From contig NC_059368.1 in the NCBI RefSeq assembly GCF_019703515.2, positions 29,567,289 to 29,631,288 of the forward strand: a stretch of 64,000 nucleotides of DNA. The letters run 5' to 3'. Position numbers and translations under genes: made by a program. The stretch's first letter is position 1; every line of letters starts with the position of its first letter. The notes beneath the pieces are model-generated. The model searched no databases and was not told the DNA's origin. It saw nothing but the letters and a program-made list of their open reading frames with translations. Source of the stretch: Myxocyprinus asiaticus (taxonomy: Eukaryota > Chordata > Actinopteri > Cypriniformes > Catostomidae). This document shows positions 33,721 through 44,314 of this stretch, in pieces.

Positions 33721-34666
33721 TTCAATATCAAGAGTACTTGGTACCAATCTCAAGAGCTATTCGTTGGGGGCATCATGTGAGGAGGTGATGTTGATTTTGG
33801 TCTTTCTGTTTTCCTCCATTTATTTACTTACATAGTCATAGTCATACCCTTATAATTTTGCCCCGGGTCCCATGAATTCATGAGTTGGCCCTGCATCAGA
33901 CCCTACATATTGCAGTAAAAATCTTTTGCATCCCATGGATTTAGCAACACTGGGGTGTATGTGTTCATAAATGTGATCTCTCAATATAGCTTGATTATAA
34001 GATCTGCATTCCAATAATAAACTCCAATAATAAAAATAATTTACCTTCAGGTCAACAATTAGGAAAGATAAAATATGAGATTGATACATGACATTGTAGA
34101 ACAGATGTTTCAGGGACATGTTTCCGTGCCCATTTAATCCCCCATTAGAATTCACAACAAGCATTTTTCATTTTAAGCAGTGTCTGCCTAGACAAAAGGC
34201 ATGCTGTGTTTGTGAGACCTTTGTTGGCAATGTTTTAACACTTTGCTTTCTCTCACACTGGAGAGTAAGATTCAGCTAATGCTTGTGTCACTGTGCAAGT
34301 CTTAGACACAGCAGGAGCTAAAAATGGACAGATAAGGAGAGAGAGGGGGGGGGGCCTCCTGCTTCAACACCATCCTGTTTTCACAGATTAACTTTTTATT
34401 GATCTATCTTTCACCTGCTCCCTCTCTCTCTCTCAATTTCTCTCTTACACACAGACGCGCTCTCTTTGAGCGCAGATACCTACGGGTGGCAGCAGCCCTG
34501 CATTTTTAACACCAACACGCACTCACACACACATATACTAACACATTTTTCCTTTTCATCTAAGTGTATTCCTCTCTGCCAGGGCCTTTGTGAGTAGAGA
34601 GACTCTAAGAATAGCAGTCAGTCAGATTAACACCTCAAAACGGCTGCTTCCAAAGGAGTTCCGCTG
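33721..34666. other. Unassigned intergenic sequence
   Basis: Nothing recognisable. There is a GA/G-rich run at 34336-34354 and a CT run at 34421-34445. The 104-codon minus-strand frame (33850-34164) has no known domain. Confidence 0.4.
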
Positions 34667-34776
34667 TGTGTGTGTGTGTGTGTGGTGTGTGTCTCAAGAG
34701 TAAGAGAGACAGCAGAGAAATGAGAACAGAAAGCTTAACACGCACCAGTCTTCTTGCATTATATTTAGTTAGTAAC

Positions 34777-34853
<77 letters not shown>
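34667..34853. repeat. Pair of opposed dinucleotide arrays: (TG)n then (CA)n
   Basis: A short TG array at 34667-34689 and an uninterrupted (CA)37 at 34779-34853, about 90 bp apart. They are complementary in a single strand. Open frames through them are artefacts. Confidence 0.95.
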
Positions 34854-34855
<2 letters not shown>

Positions 34856-35029
34856 TTACACAGCAAAACAGAGACACACAATGGCAGCCTGCAGTTTGGA
34901 ACCTCCATTCCACCTCCTGGTTGGTGGGCAGGGGTTGCGTTTCCATAGTAACAGAAAAAGGGAGCTCCCTAGGTCCCTCCTAAGTGCCGAAGTTGTCCAA
35001 GTTCATTACACACGCACACATAGTTTAAC

Positions 35030-35475
35030 ATAAAAAATATAATGCTCTCATCATTTACTCACCCTCATGCCATCTCAGACTTTTATGACTTTCTTTCTTC
35101 TGAGGAGCACAATGATTTTTTTTGTCCATGCAATTCAAGCCAATGGGGTCGCTGTTTAACACGCCAAGGAGACTGCAGATGTCAAGATTTATAGTGAAAA
35201 ATAAGTTACATTTTGGTCTGTTTCTCACCCAAAACAATCATATCTGAAGACATTGATTAAACCACTCAAATTGTATGGATTACCTACAGTATATGTCCTT
35301 TTTGGTGCTTGCAAATTTTGGACCCCATTGACTTGCATTGTATGGATATTAACTCATCATACTTTATATCCTCGAAATCACTGTGTTCTGCATAAGAATT
35401 CATACAAGTTTGAGATGGCAAAAGGGCGAGCAAACGATGAGAGAATGATAATTTTTGGGTCAAATATTTCTTAAA
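35030..35475. mobile_element. Angel-like inverted-repeat element, copy 4
   Basis: Left half CTCATCATTTACTCACCCTC, CATGCCATCTCAGACTTTTA; right half GAGATGGCAAAAGGGCGAGC and ATAATTTTTGGGTCA mirror it. It is more diverged than the other copies. Confidence 0.65.
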
Positions 35476-35634
35476 CAACCAGAAAGGGACAGAAAATACA
35501 GAGACACTATTTACATGAAATTGCAATTACAATATGACATTTGTGATGGTATTGCTTTTTCTCCAATTTGCATACACAAACATACACACACACACACACA
35601 TATACAAGCAAACAAGTCACAGTTTTCAAAGAGT

Positions 35635-35703
35635 TGTTAATACTCAGGGGATGGTGACATCTGACGGCGTACAGGAGAGGTAGCAGGCGCCACAGGTGTA
35701 ACA
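35635..35703 (-). repeat. 3' LTR remnant of the sushi-like element
   Basis: 69 bp matching the start of the 5' LTR with four substitutions (about 94% identical), running from TGTTACACC to ATTAACA on the minus strand. It abuts the end of the chromodomain frame. Confidence 0.7.
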
Positions 35704-35737
35704 CAGCCCAAACCCCCCCACGAAGAAGTTGTCTGCA

Positions 35738-36001
35738 TCAGGGTCTACCTCGACCACTGGGAGTGGGATGATTAGGAAAATTGTGGTGGAATTCAGTGAT
35801 GAGAGCAGTGTCTAGAATGTCCTCCGAGTTCATCCAGGAATGCTCCTCAGGGCCGTAGCCCTCCCAGTCAACCAGGTATTGAAGTGTCCGTCCCCGGCGT
35901 CCAGAGTCTAGGAGCTTGTGTACCCGAAAAGCTTCCTCTCCATCAATGAGGAATGGAAGGGTTCTCAGGGGTTCTTGAGGGCCCTCCTCTCTCGGAGGCA
36001 T
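35738..36001 (-). pseudogene. Chromodomain at integrase C-terminus
   Basis: Contains [20 protein letters not shown] then [20 protein letters not shown], a chromodomain that in chromoviruses steers integration to particular chromatin marks. Broken integrase C-terminal sequence lies upstream (36002-36363), including a stop near LST-DLRLR. Confidence 0.85.
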
Positions 36002-36363
36002 CGCAGGTTTGAGCAGGGAAACATGAAAGGTGGGGGAAACACGGTAATTAGCAGGGAGCTGGAGTTTGAATAATACAGGATTTATTTGACAAAGAATCTT
36101 GAAAGGACCAACATACTTGGGACTTAGTTTCTTGCACGGGATTCGCAGACGAAGATCTCAGGTAGATAGCCAAACCCATTGTCCAGGAGCATAGTTAGGG
36201 CCAGGGCGCCGATGGAGATTGGCCTGTTCACTCTGTTGGCGAATGGCATGCTGAAAGTGGACGTGAGCTTGGTCCCAGATAGCCTCGCTGTGCTGCATCC
36301 AGTCGTCAACTGCAGGTACATCGGATGGCTCCCCGGACCAGGAAAAGAGTGGGGTTTGAAAAC

Positions 36364-36960
36364 CTAGGATGCACTTGAAAGGCGTGGTTCCAGTAGCTGG
36401 TTTGAACAGTGAGTTCTGAGCATATTCTGCCCAGGGCAGGAAACAGCTCCAGTCGTGCTGGTTGACTTGACAGTAGGCCTGGAGGAATTTAAAAGGTCCT
36501 GATTTAGATGTTCGGCTTGACCATTGGATTGAGGATGGTAACCAGAGCTTAGACTCACATTGATGTTGAGCAATTTGAAGAATGCAGACCAGACTCGGGA
36601 GGTGAATTGGGGACCATGGTCGGAGACAATGTCTTCGGGTAGGCCATACAAGCGGAAGACGTACTGAAATAGGTTCTCAGCACATTCCATAGATGAGGGG
36701 AGCTTGGGCAGAGGGATGTATCTACAGGCCTTTGAGAAGCGGTCCACCATGGTTAAGATGGTAGTAAAACCTTGAGAGTTGGGTAGATCCATGATGAAAT
36801 CTACAGCAATATGGGACCAAGGACATCGAGGGGTAGGTAGAGGCTGAAGGAGACCAGACGGAAGCTGTCGAATAGATTTAGAGGTGGCACACACATTGCA
36901 GTTTTTTACATAGTCAGCAACCTCAGTCGCTAGGTTCTCCCACCAAAACCAGTTTTGCAC
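36364..36960 (-). pseudogene. Integrase core, sushi-like element
   Basis: Begins with the Cys pair of the HHCC finger ([10 protein letters not shown]). The His pair is upstream in another frame, near a stop at 36960. The DDE triad is present: [20 protein letters not shown] and [10 protein letters not shown]. After the Glu the frame slips and the C-terminal part is broken. Confidence 0.85.
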
Positions 36961-37649
36961 TAACCTGCAAGTAGCTTGAGCGCCTGGATGTCCTGAGCAG
37001 GCCGAGTCATGAACCCACTGTAGTACTCTGTTGCGTAAGGAGGGCAGTCAGCGGGAGTGGGTTCTTGGTTCTGATCTTGGGTGATGTCTGCCATTATGTC
37101 CCATTGTACGGGAGCGACAATGAGAGTAGGTGGGATAATGGAAGTCACAGGGTTGTTGCCAGTAGTGGACCCATAAATGTGAGACAGGGTGTCGGCCTTG
37201 ATGTTCTTGGAGCCAGGTCGAAAGGTGATGGTGAAATCGAACCTGGAGAAGAAGAGGGACCATCGAGCCTGACGAGGATTTAAGCGTTTAGCAGACTGAA
37301 TGTATTCCAGGTTGCAATGATCCGTGTTTACCAGAAACGGATGACGAGCTCCCTCTAGCCAATGTCTCCACTCCTTGAAAGCCACATTCATGGCCAAAAT
37401 TTCTTTGACTGACACAGGCAGTGGCCACTGCAGCACAGCTTGAACCTTGGAAGATTCCATGGTGACCCCCACGGGAGAGATGACATATCCCATAAAAGAG
37501 ATGGTAGGCTGATGAAACTCACATTTCTCTATCTTGGCATACAGTTGATGTTGGATGAGGCAGTTGAGCACCTCTCTGACATGTTGAACGTGCTCGTTGA
37601 GGGAAGAAGAGTATATAAGAATGTCATCTATATATACACTATAACCCAT
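36960..37649 (-). pseudogene. RT C-terminal part fused by deletion to the end of RNase H
   Basis: Starts with [20 protein letters not shown] (catalytic YxDD, then thumb). After [12 protein letters not shown] it jumps straight to [20 protein letters not shown], which in related elements is near the end of RNase H. The connection domain and most of RNase H are therefore deleted. It continues with [20 protein letters not shown] and [16 protein letters not shown] before the integrase zinc finger. Confidence 0.85.
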
Positions 37650-38044
37650 TTGCCAATGAGATTGCGAAATATGTCATTTACAAAGGCTTGGAAGACAGAT
37701 GGACTATTGGAAATTCCGAAAGGCATTACCTGGTATTCGTAGTGGCCAGTGTGTGTAGAAAAGGCAGTCTTCCATTCATCTCCCTCCCGGATGCGGATTA
37801 AATTGTAGGCATTACGAAGATCCAGTTTGGTGTAGATCTTGGTGTCTCGTAATTGCTCTAACGCTGCTGGTACCAGAGGGATAGGGTAGCGATACTTGAT
37901 GGTGACTGAGTTCAGGCCTCGATAGTCAATGCATGGACGAAGACCCCCATCTTTCTTTCCTACGAAGAAGAAAGCAGCAGAAGCAGGAGAAGTGGATGGT
38001 CGAATGAATCTTTTTTCAAGAGATTCCAAAATGTACTCCTCCAT
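37628..38044 (-). pseudogene. Reverse transcriptase, N-terminal part, sushi-like element
   Basis: Reads [40 protein letters not shown] and [17 protein letters not shown], then [20 protein letters not shown]: fingers and palm of gypsy RT with the LDLR-AYN catalytic region. The frame shifts just before the YIDD motif, which lies in the next frame. RT copies element RNA into DNA. Confidence 0.85.
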
Positions 38045-38441
38045 GGCTTTAGTCTCAGGTTCAGATAAGGGGTATATCCGTCTGTGTGGAGGAGAGAAGC
38101 CTGGCAGCCTTGGCTTTGCTGAATGCCTCCTGGAGATCCGAATAACAATGTGGTAGGATCGAATTCTCCTTTTCAGGGAGGATCGTCGTGGTGCTTACAG
38201 GAGGGAGAGAGATGCGTTCAGGAAGGTTGAGGCAAGACTGGAAACAGGAAGCACTCCAACGAGTGATTTGTCCATCTCTCCAGGAGATCTCAGGGTTGTG
38301 AAATCTCAGCCATGGCAGGCCAAGAACAATCTGGTTCTTAGGAGAGTGAGTGACGAGGAACTGAATTTCCTCATGATGAAAGAGTTCAACTTGAAGACGA
38401 ATGGGTTGGGTGATTTGTTGAATCTTGCCAAAGCCCAGGGA

Positions 38442-38645
38442 TCATCTGTCTAGCGCTGAGACATGTAAAGGAGGGACACATGGGACAAAAGACAAAAGAC
38501 TTGTGGCGAGAGCCAGGTCAATGAAGTTACCTGCAGCCCCTGAATCTAAAATGTCAGACAATTGATGTTCACTGTTTTGAACATGCAACATGACAGAAAG
38601 TTCAAACAGTTCAATAAGAATTAAGTTTGGAAGTTCTGAACTCAT
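38442..38645 (-). pseudogene. Protease fragment, sushi-like element
   Basis: Carries ILDSGAAGNFIDLALA, the aspartic protease DSG triad. It overlaps the end of the knuckle frame in a different frame. Between it and the RT frame (38045-38441) further pol sequence is broken by stops. Confidence 0.75.
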
Positions 38646-38967
38646 GAGTTGGGCAGGCAGCCAGTAAATGTCCCGACTGTCCGCAGTAGATACATAATCT
38701 CTCTCGGAGACGGCGTTGTCGTTCCTCAGAGGAGAGAGAAGAAAGACCCACTTGCATGGGCTCCTGATGACTGGTTGCAGCGATGTCAGAGTGAAGTGAC
38801 TGTAGAGAACTGACTGGACGATGGGCTTTGATCAGATTATCCATGCAAATGGCTAGTTTGATGAAGTCATCAAGAGATCTCCCCTCATCATGACATGCTA
38901 GCTCAGATTGAAAATCAGGATTTGACCCCTGACGGAACAACAGCTTCAAAGTGTCCTCCACCCACAC
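38611..38967 (-). pseudogene. gag C-terminal part with zinc knuckle
   Basis: Contains LSSEERQRRLRERLCIYCGQ then SGHLLAACP: a C-x2-C-x4-H-x4-C knuckle for binding RNA. It is separated from the gag N-terminus by a frame break. Confidence 0.8.
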
Positions 38968-39142
38968 AGTTTGTGCTGCTAGCGTGCGGAAAGATAAGGT
39001 GAATTCAGCAACAGACTTCTTTCCCCTGTTTTAAACTCAACAGAAGTTCTCCCGGGTCCTTCCCACCCTCAGAATGCTCAAAAACCTCCCGTAAACGAGC
39101 TAGGAAGTGAGACAAGGAACCCTTTAAAATGTTTTCACGACT

Positions 39143-39583
39143 TCAAACTGCCATAGCCCAGTCTAGTGCTTTTCCTGACAGCAACGATACAATGAAGGAA
39201 ACATGAGCTTCATCATTGGGATACATTAGAGGTAGTTGAGACAGAAAAAGCTCACATTGTAAGAGAAATCCTCGACACTTACTGGGTGATACGTAAAACT
39301 TCTCAGGAAGCGAGAGTCGAGGATAAACAACGGTTGCAGAGTGTGTTGTGCTGCAGGCAGAGTTATTAGTGGAAACCACCTTCGGAGATACTTGCGGGTT
39401 TGGCTGCACGGATTTAAAGAGTTCTTCTGTGATTGAGGTGAGCTTGCACAGCTGCTGATGGTGATTGTTAAGCATGGCTGCTTGGGCTGAAACAAGCTCA
39501 TGTAACTGTTGGAAAGCTGCTGGATCTATGTTTGGTGAAGACTTCTGTAGCGAGGACGCTGAGGCAGGAGTGTTAAGATCCAT
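39143..39583 (-). pseudogene. gag N-terminal part, sushi-like element
   Basis: Open frame from ATG 39583 (MDLNTPASASSLQKSSPNID). It includes YPRLSLPEKFYVSPSKCRGF and LLQCELFLSQLPLMYPNDEA, the Gag core of sushi-type elements, and SGKALDWAMAV near its end. The 16 codons before this Met belong to the LTR. The frame breaks near 39143; the rest continues in another frame. Gag forms the particle that packages element RNA. Confidence 0.75.
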
Positions 39584-39584
39584 A

Positions 39585-40004
39585 TGCAGTTTTAATAACA
39601 GTATAAATAGTAAAACAAAGTAACAAAACAACAGAGAAAAAAGTCAGGCAGTGGTTCAGTACACAGGCAGAGAGTCCAGGAAGACTAACGAAGTAAATCC
39701 GACAGGCAATAAATCCACAAAACTCACAAGCAGGCTGGGAAATATGAGAAACAGGCAGGAGTCAAAATACAGGGAAAACAGGATGGGTAAATAATGCTCA
39801 GAAATGTTGACAAGGCAAACAAGACTTCGCACTGAATGCGAGAAAACAGGAAACTTAAATAACCAGAGTTAATGTGAAACAAGTGTGAGAGTAATCAGTC
39901 TGAGCGGAGGATTATGGGAAATGTAGTTCGTGAGATGTTAATACTCATGGGATGGTGACCTCTGACGGCGTACAGGAGAGGTAGCAGACGCCGCAGGTGT
40001 AACA
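39585..40004 (-). repeat. 5' LTR of the sushi-like element
   Basis: On the minus strand it begins TGTTACACCTGCGGCG and, in my reading, ends ...ACTGCA, 420 bp. It has a TATA-like TTATTTAAG about 150 bp in and ATTAAAACTGCA at the end. Gag ATG follows two bases later. If correct, the copy at 35635-35703 is the first 69 bp of a truncated 3' LTR. The alternative is that the 69 bp repeats are the whole LTRs; the promoter-like content of the larger block argues against that. Confidence 0.55.
39909..39927 (-). promoter_or_regulatory. ZNF143/THAP11-type motif in the LTR
   Basis: Reads ACTACATTTCCCATAATCC on the minus strand. This resembles the vertebrate ZNF143/THAP11 site (ACTACAATTCCCAGCATGC class), a known core-promoter element. 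It lies upstream of the LTR TATA-like box. Binding is inferred from the motif only. Confidence 0.45.
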
Positions 40005-40518
40005 ATCTCGTAGCAAACCCTGATGCTTTCTTTATTTCGTGACACACAAAAGCTATTTTCCTATTAAAATCATGGTTTAGGTTCAGGGTTTGGGTAAGGA
40101 GTTAGACTTTAAGGTTGTTAGGTTTATGTGTTTAAGGGGTCAAATTTTCATTGATCTTTTGAAATACTGTATAAGAGGCCATTGTACTATAAAAAATGTA
40201 CTGTTAGTACATGCTGCCAAAATGACTCATTCTCTACTTCCTCCACATTGTGCTGTCACACTGGGGTAGGCATTTGCATCTGACCACCTCCACAACAACG
40301 AGCAAACTTTTGGATTTCGCCAACTCGTATTTTATTACCACTTGCCATGAGACTGAGTTGGATGGATTATCTTCCTCAGCACTTATTTGCGCTATGTACA
40401 GTGTGTGTGTGTGTGTATTAAGGATTGGCTATATATATTTCAAATATTCACAATGTATTCACAATTTTTTTTTGTTTTTTTTTTTTTTTACTGTATTTAG
40501 AATCTAAGTGGCTATGAT
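40005..40518. other. Unassigned sequence with T run
   Basis: Non-coding DNA with loosely telomere-like GGTTTAGGTTCAGGG near 40075 and a poly-T stretch at 40468-40489. Confidence 0.4.
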
Positions 40519-40892
40519 TGTCACAGCCCTGTATCTCTGTCAGTCTGGGTTTTGGTCTGACTGGGCCACTGCATTATCCGTCCATGTCTGTCTTCGTGTG
40601 AGTGTGCTGTCCCTGTTCTATTCCCGGCCACGTGCTCTTCTGTCTGTCTTGTGTGAGCGTGCGGGGTGATTTATTCCAGCCGCACGCTCTTCTGTCTGTT
40701 GTGTTTCATGTCTGGAATATGGTGTCTGGGTCATGACTTCCTGTCTAGTTCGGTTCTGGTCTGTGTCGGGACCCAGGCATTCACACTCCTTGTCTGTCTC
40801 CCGCGGACGTGCGTTGCGCTCGCTTTGCGCCGTGTGGCCGGGGTGCGAGCTGTCTTCTTATTTGTACTGAGGTCACTTCGGTAAGGTGTTTG

Positions 40893-40926
<34 letters not shown>

Positions 40927-40960
40927 CTGTGCTCTAGGGATGCATTTCACTGTGAGTATG
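40519..40960 (+). repeat. Possible LTR fragment
   Basis: Starts TGTCACAGCCCTGTATCTCT and stays GC-rich with repeated CTGTCTG motifs, CATGTCTGGAATATGGTGTC and TGGGTCATGACTTCCTG. It looks like an LTR, but the 3' boundary is lost in a (TG)n run at 40893-40921 and no internal region adjoins it. Confidence 0.3.
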
Positions 40961-42252
40961 TTGTGTTAGAACATATTTCCAGTCCCATGAGAGACACCAG
41001 CTAATCCTAGTTTTGAACATCAGGAACATGACCCATAATTTTGAACTTTAGCCGCCTACAAGCCACAGCCAAGTCAAACACGCAACCCCCACAACAATGA
41101 ACACTCTCCAAGGGGATACTTAGATGAAAAGATTTAATCTTTTTATATACACTGGTGCACACTTTGCTAATTGCATTGTTTTACACATGGAGTCACTGTA
41201 CACTAACTATAATAATTTTTTTTATTAGCATCAGTGGTTGCACTCTACTTCAAGTGGGTCTCCAAAGGGTACTCTAAGAAACATTGCCAGACATCAAACA
41301 ATACTTTATTAAAAGTTTTGGACTGACTTTATATTAGGTGTCTTTAACTACTATGCACTTAAGAATTTGATTCAATTTCCTTATTATGTACATATGTGTT
41401 GTTGCATTGTACTTACACATTAAATGTACCTGTGCTTAATTACATTTGTAATTACACTTATAAAGGCCTCGATATACTTCACGAAATCCAAGAAAGAACA
41501 GGTGTGACATTATTTAGAACAAAATCTGGCCAAAAAGTGAGTTCATTTCAGTGGTTCGAAACAGCTTGTCGGGGCAAAATTTTAGGAAAACTTCTGACCG
41601 GCTGCTAAACCGCTTCTTATTGTCACTGGTCCATGTCATCAGTAGGTGTGATCTAGAGCTCCACCTACCTTGAGGCCGACAGCTAATACTGTTTATGTTC
41701 TTCAGTCAGTCAAAATCAGTCAACATGAACACACCAGCATGTAGAGTTATTACCGAGCTGGTGTAAATGTATCTACATCTGTTCGATCATTTTACAAGAA
41801 CATATCGTGTGATTTGTTTTTTGTTTATTTAGTCTACAAAAGGAATCAAATCTACTCAAACACTCTCAATTGCCATCTGCAGCGAAAGCCATTCACACAT
41901 CTGCCCAAAGACATGCCTGTCTTATCATCATTCTTTTGTCTGTTTTTCCCCCATTAACTCTCTTTTATACACCCACTTCGCAGTAGTATCATCATAAATT
42001 ACAATAACAGAGTGTAATCGGTGTGTATTATGGCTGCGTAGGGTGTTGTTAGCTCAATAGCTCATCTAAACATGACAAATAAAACATTTCTACTGCAATA
42101 TATATTACTTTATATCATCATTGAGTGGTTAAAACAGTTTCTTTTACTGACCTCATGTGAATTCTACTCATAAAATGAGGCATAAAGTCATTGATAACAC
42201 TTGTCATATTATTTAAGGTTTTACTGTAGTCTTGAGCATCCTCATATTTAAA
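40961..42252. other. Unassigned intergenic sequence
   Basis: No exons or named repeats recognised; open frames are short. Confidence 0.4.
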
Positions 42253-42341
42253 TGTAGGGTAAGATGGGGTAAGACGCCCCCCTTAAGAACAATGTACATT
42301 TACTTTTAAATTGTAACATATATATAGATAAACTTTTAGCA

Positions 42342-43880
42342 TGTCAAGTCATTTTTATTTGTATAGCGCTTTTCACAACACACATCGTTTTAAAGCTGCT
42401 TTACAGAAAATCATGCATTAACAGAAAATTAAACTGTAATATCTATAAATTCTTAGAGTCATCATTGTGTAGTTTGATTAAATATGATTGTAAATTGTGT
42501 ATAAAAATAAATAATTAAAAATAATTGTATTTATAACCCCAGTGAGCAAGCTGAAGCCGAATGTGGCAAGGAACACAAAACTCCATAAGATGTTTGTTAA
42601 TGGAAAAAATTTACCTTGGGAGAAACCAGGCTCACCGTGAAGGCCAGTTCCCCTCTGGCTAAACAGTATGAATATAAAGCCAATATTAGTTATTTAGAAG
42701 AATGCTGTTCTACAAACATTGGAAATTAGATTTTCTTTCTTTCTTTCTTTCTTTCCTTATTTTCTCCCCTTTTTCTCCCCAGTTTGGAATGTCCAATTCC
42801 CAATGCGTTCTAAGTCCTCGGGGTAGCGTAGTGACTCACCTCAATCTGGGTAGCGGAGAACGAATCTCAGTTGCCTCCGCTCCTGAGACCGTCAACCCAC
42901 GCAACTTATCATGTGGCTTGTTGAGCACATTACCGTGGAGATATAGCACGTGTGGAGGCTTCACGCCATCCACCACGGCATCCACGCACAACTCACCACG
43001 CACCCCACCGAGAGCGAACCACATTATAGCAACCAGGGTGAGGTTACCCCATATGACTCTACCCTCCCAGACAACCGGGACAATTTGGTTGCTTAGGAGA
43101 CCTGGCTGGAGTCACTCAGCACATCCAGGGGTGGTAGTCAGCGTCTTTAGGAAATTTGATATTCAAAGGACAGGTTGGTATCAAAGATGATGTAGAAGAC
43201 AATGTAACATTACATCCATCAAGAGTCAAATTATATTTTAGCAGCTTATTTTTAGAGGTTTTTGGTCCAATAATTAGTACCTCAGTTTTGTCGGAACTTA
43301 GTAGAAGGAAATTTCTGGCCATCCAATCTTTGATTTTATTGCTACACTGCTAATTTTGTTGGGTTTTGAAGAAATATAAAGTTAGGTATCAATGACATAA
43401 CAGTGGAAACTTATTCCACAATTCCTGATAATATCTCCCAGGGGAAGCATATATAAGGAGAAAAGCAGAGGCCCTAAAACTGATCCATGTGGCACTCCAT
43501 ACTTAACTTTTGTTTGATTTGACAATTCCTCGTTTACACAGACAAAGTGGTAGTGGTCTGCTAAATAGGACCTAAACCATGCTAATGCAAATCCACATAT
43601 ACCAACATAATTCTCAAGCCTATTCAAGAGAATGTCGTGATCTATGGTGTCGAAGGCAGCACTAAGATCTAAAAGCACTAGAACTGAAATGCAGCCACGA
43701 TCAGATGATAAGAGCAAGTCATTTGTAGCTCTGACAAGTGCAGTCTCTGTACTGTGATGGGGCCTAAATCCTGACTGAAATTGTTCATATATACTATTTC
43801 TCTGTTGTAGCATGTACGGGATGATGATGTATCATCCAACATATTATAAAGGGTAATAAAGAGAAACATTTGCTAATTTT
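42342..43880 (-). pseudogene. 5'-truncated L2-type LINE, interrupted by a SINE
   Basis: The 3' end at 42342 has the AGCGCTATACAAATAAA-type tail on the minus strand, preceded by 3' UTR up to about 42730. A SINE fills 42731-43141. Coding sequence then resumes with ARNFLLLSSDKTEVLIIGPK and further upstream [40 protein letters not shown] and [22 protein letters not shown] motifs of the CR1/L2 group. The YADD region is degenerate (HCYVIDT). Endonuclease and 5' end are absent. Confidence 0.8.
42731..43141 (-). mobile_element. tRNA-derived SINE inserted in the LINE
   Basis: A minus-strand SINE: (GAAA)n tail at the low end, a body containing GGCTTGTTGAGCACATTACC and ACTCACCACGCACCCCACCG on the plus strand, and a tRNA-like head at the high end (GACGCTGACTACCACCCCTGG on the minus strand). 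The B-box part of the head seems deleted. Family known from cyprinid genomes; exact name not assigned. Confidence 0.6.
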
Positions 43881-44314
43881 GTTGTCATAGCACAACATTT
43901 AAAATAATGAAAAGGGGCACTTCTTACACCACCTGGGTAAAATGTGATAATTTAACCTCAAAACTGTTTGGATGGAATAAATCTTACAAATGCAGATTTT
44001 CAGATGAAATATCCAGATTAAGAGGAGCACAGACATTCAATAAAGGTGTTGAGATGAGATTTATTGCCATCTATGGTCAAGAGAAAAAGTTAAGGTGGTG
44101 GGGGGAGGGGGGGGGTCATCTTACCCCCCATCTTACCCTACTTCTAAACGCTGCCGTGTGGTGTGGTGTGTGTCTGAATGTTCGCAAACAGTATATCGTT
44201 GCTTGGTTGTTTCGAACTTCTTTTTACCCCTAAATGAAGAATGAAGAAGAACTTCTATGGATATATTGAGGTCTTAACCTTACCCCTAAAACTAACCAAA
44301 CCCTTACCATAAAC

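Larger units (their letters stand above)
35635..40004 (-). mobile_element. Chromodomain-bearing (sushi-like) Ty3/gypsy retrotransposon, degenerate
   Basis: A 4.37 kb minus-strand element bracketed by 69 bp direct repeats (35635-35703 and 39936-40004) that differ at four positions. Transcription order is LTR, gag with zinc knuckle, protease, RT, partial RNase H, integrase, chromodomain: the standard Ty3/gypsy order, with the chromodomain typical of chromoviruses such as the sushi family of fish. Frames break repeatedly, and the RT-RNase H joint has lost roughly a hundred residues. No target duplication is visible: AGAGT precedes 35635 and ATCTC follows 40004. Confidence 0.88.
42253..44148. mobile_element. 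DNA element with GTAGGGTAAGATGGGG ends, split by a LINE
   Basis: Left end GTAGGGTAAGATGGGGTAAG at about 42256; right end CATCTTACCCTACTT near 44130-44148, inverted. The left stub (to about 42341) and right stub (about 43881-44148) flank LINE sequence, suggesting a LINE inserted into this element. Confidence 0.5.
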
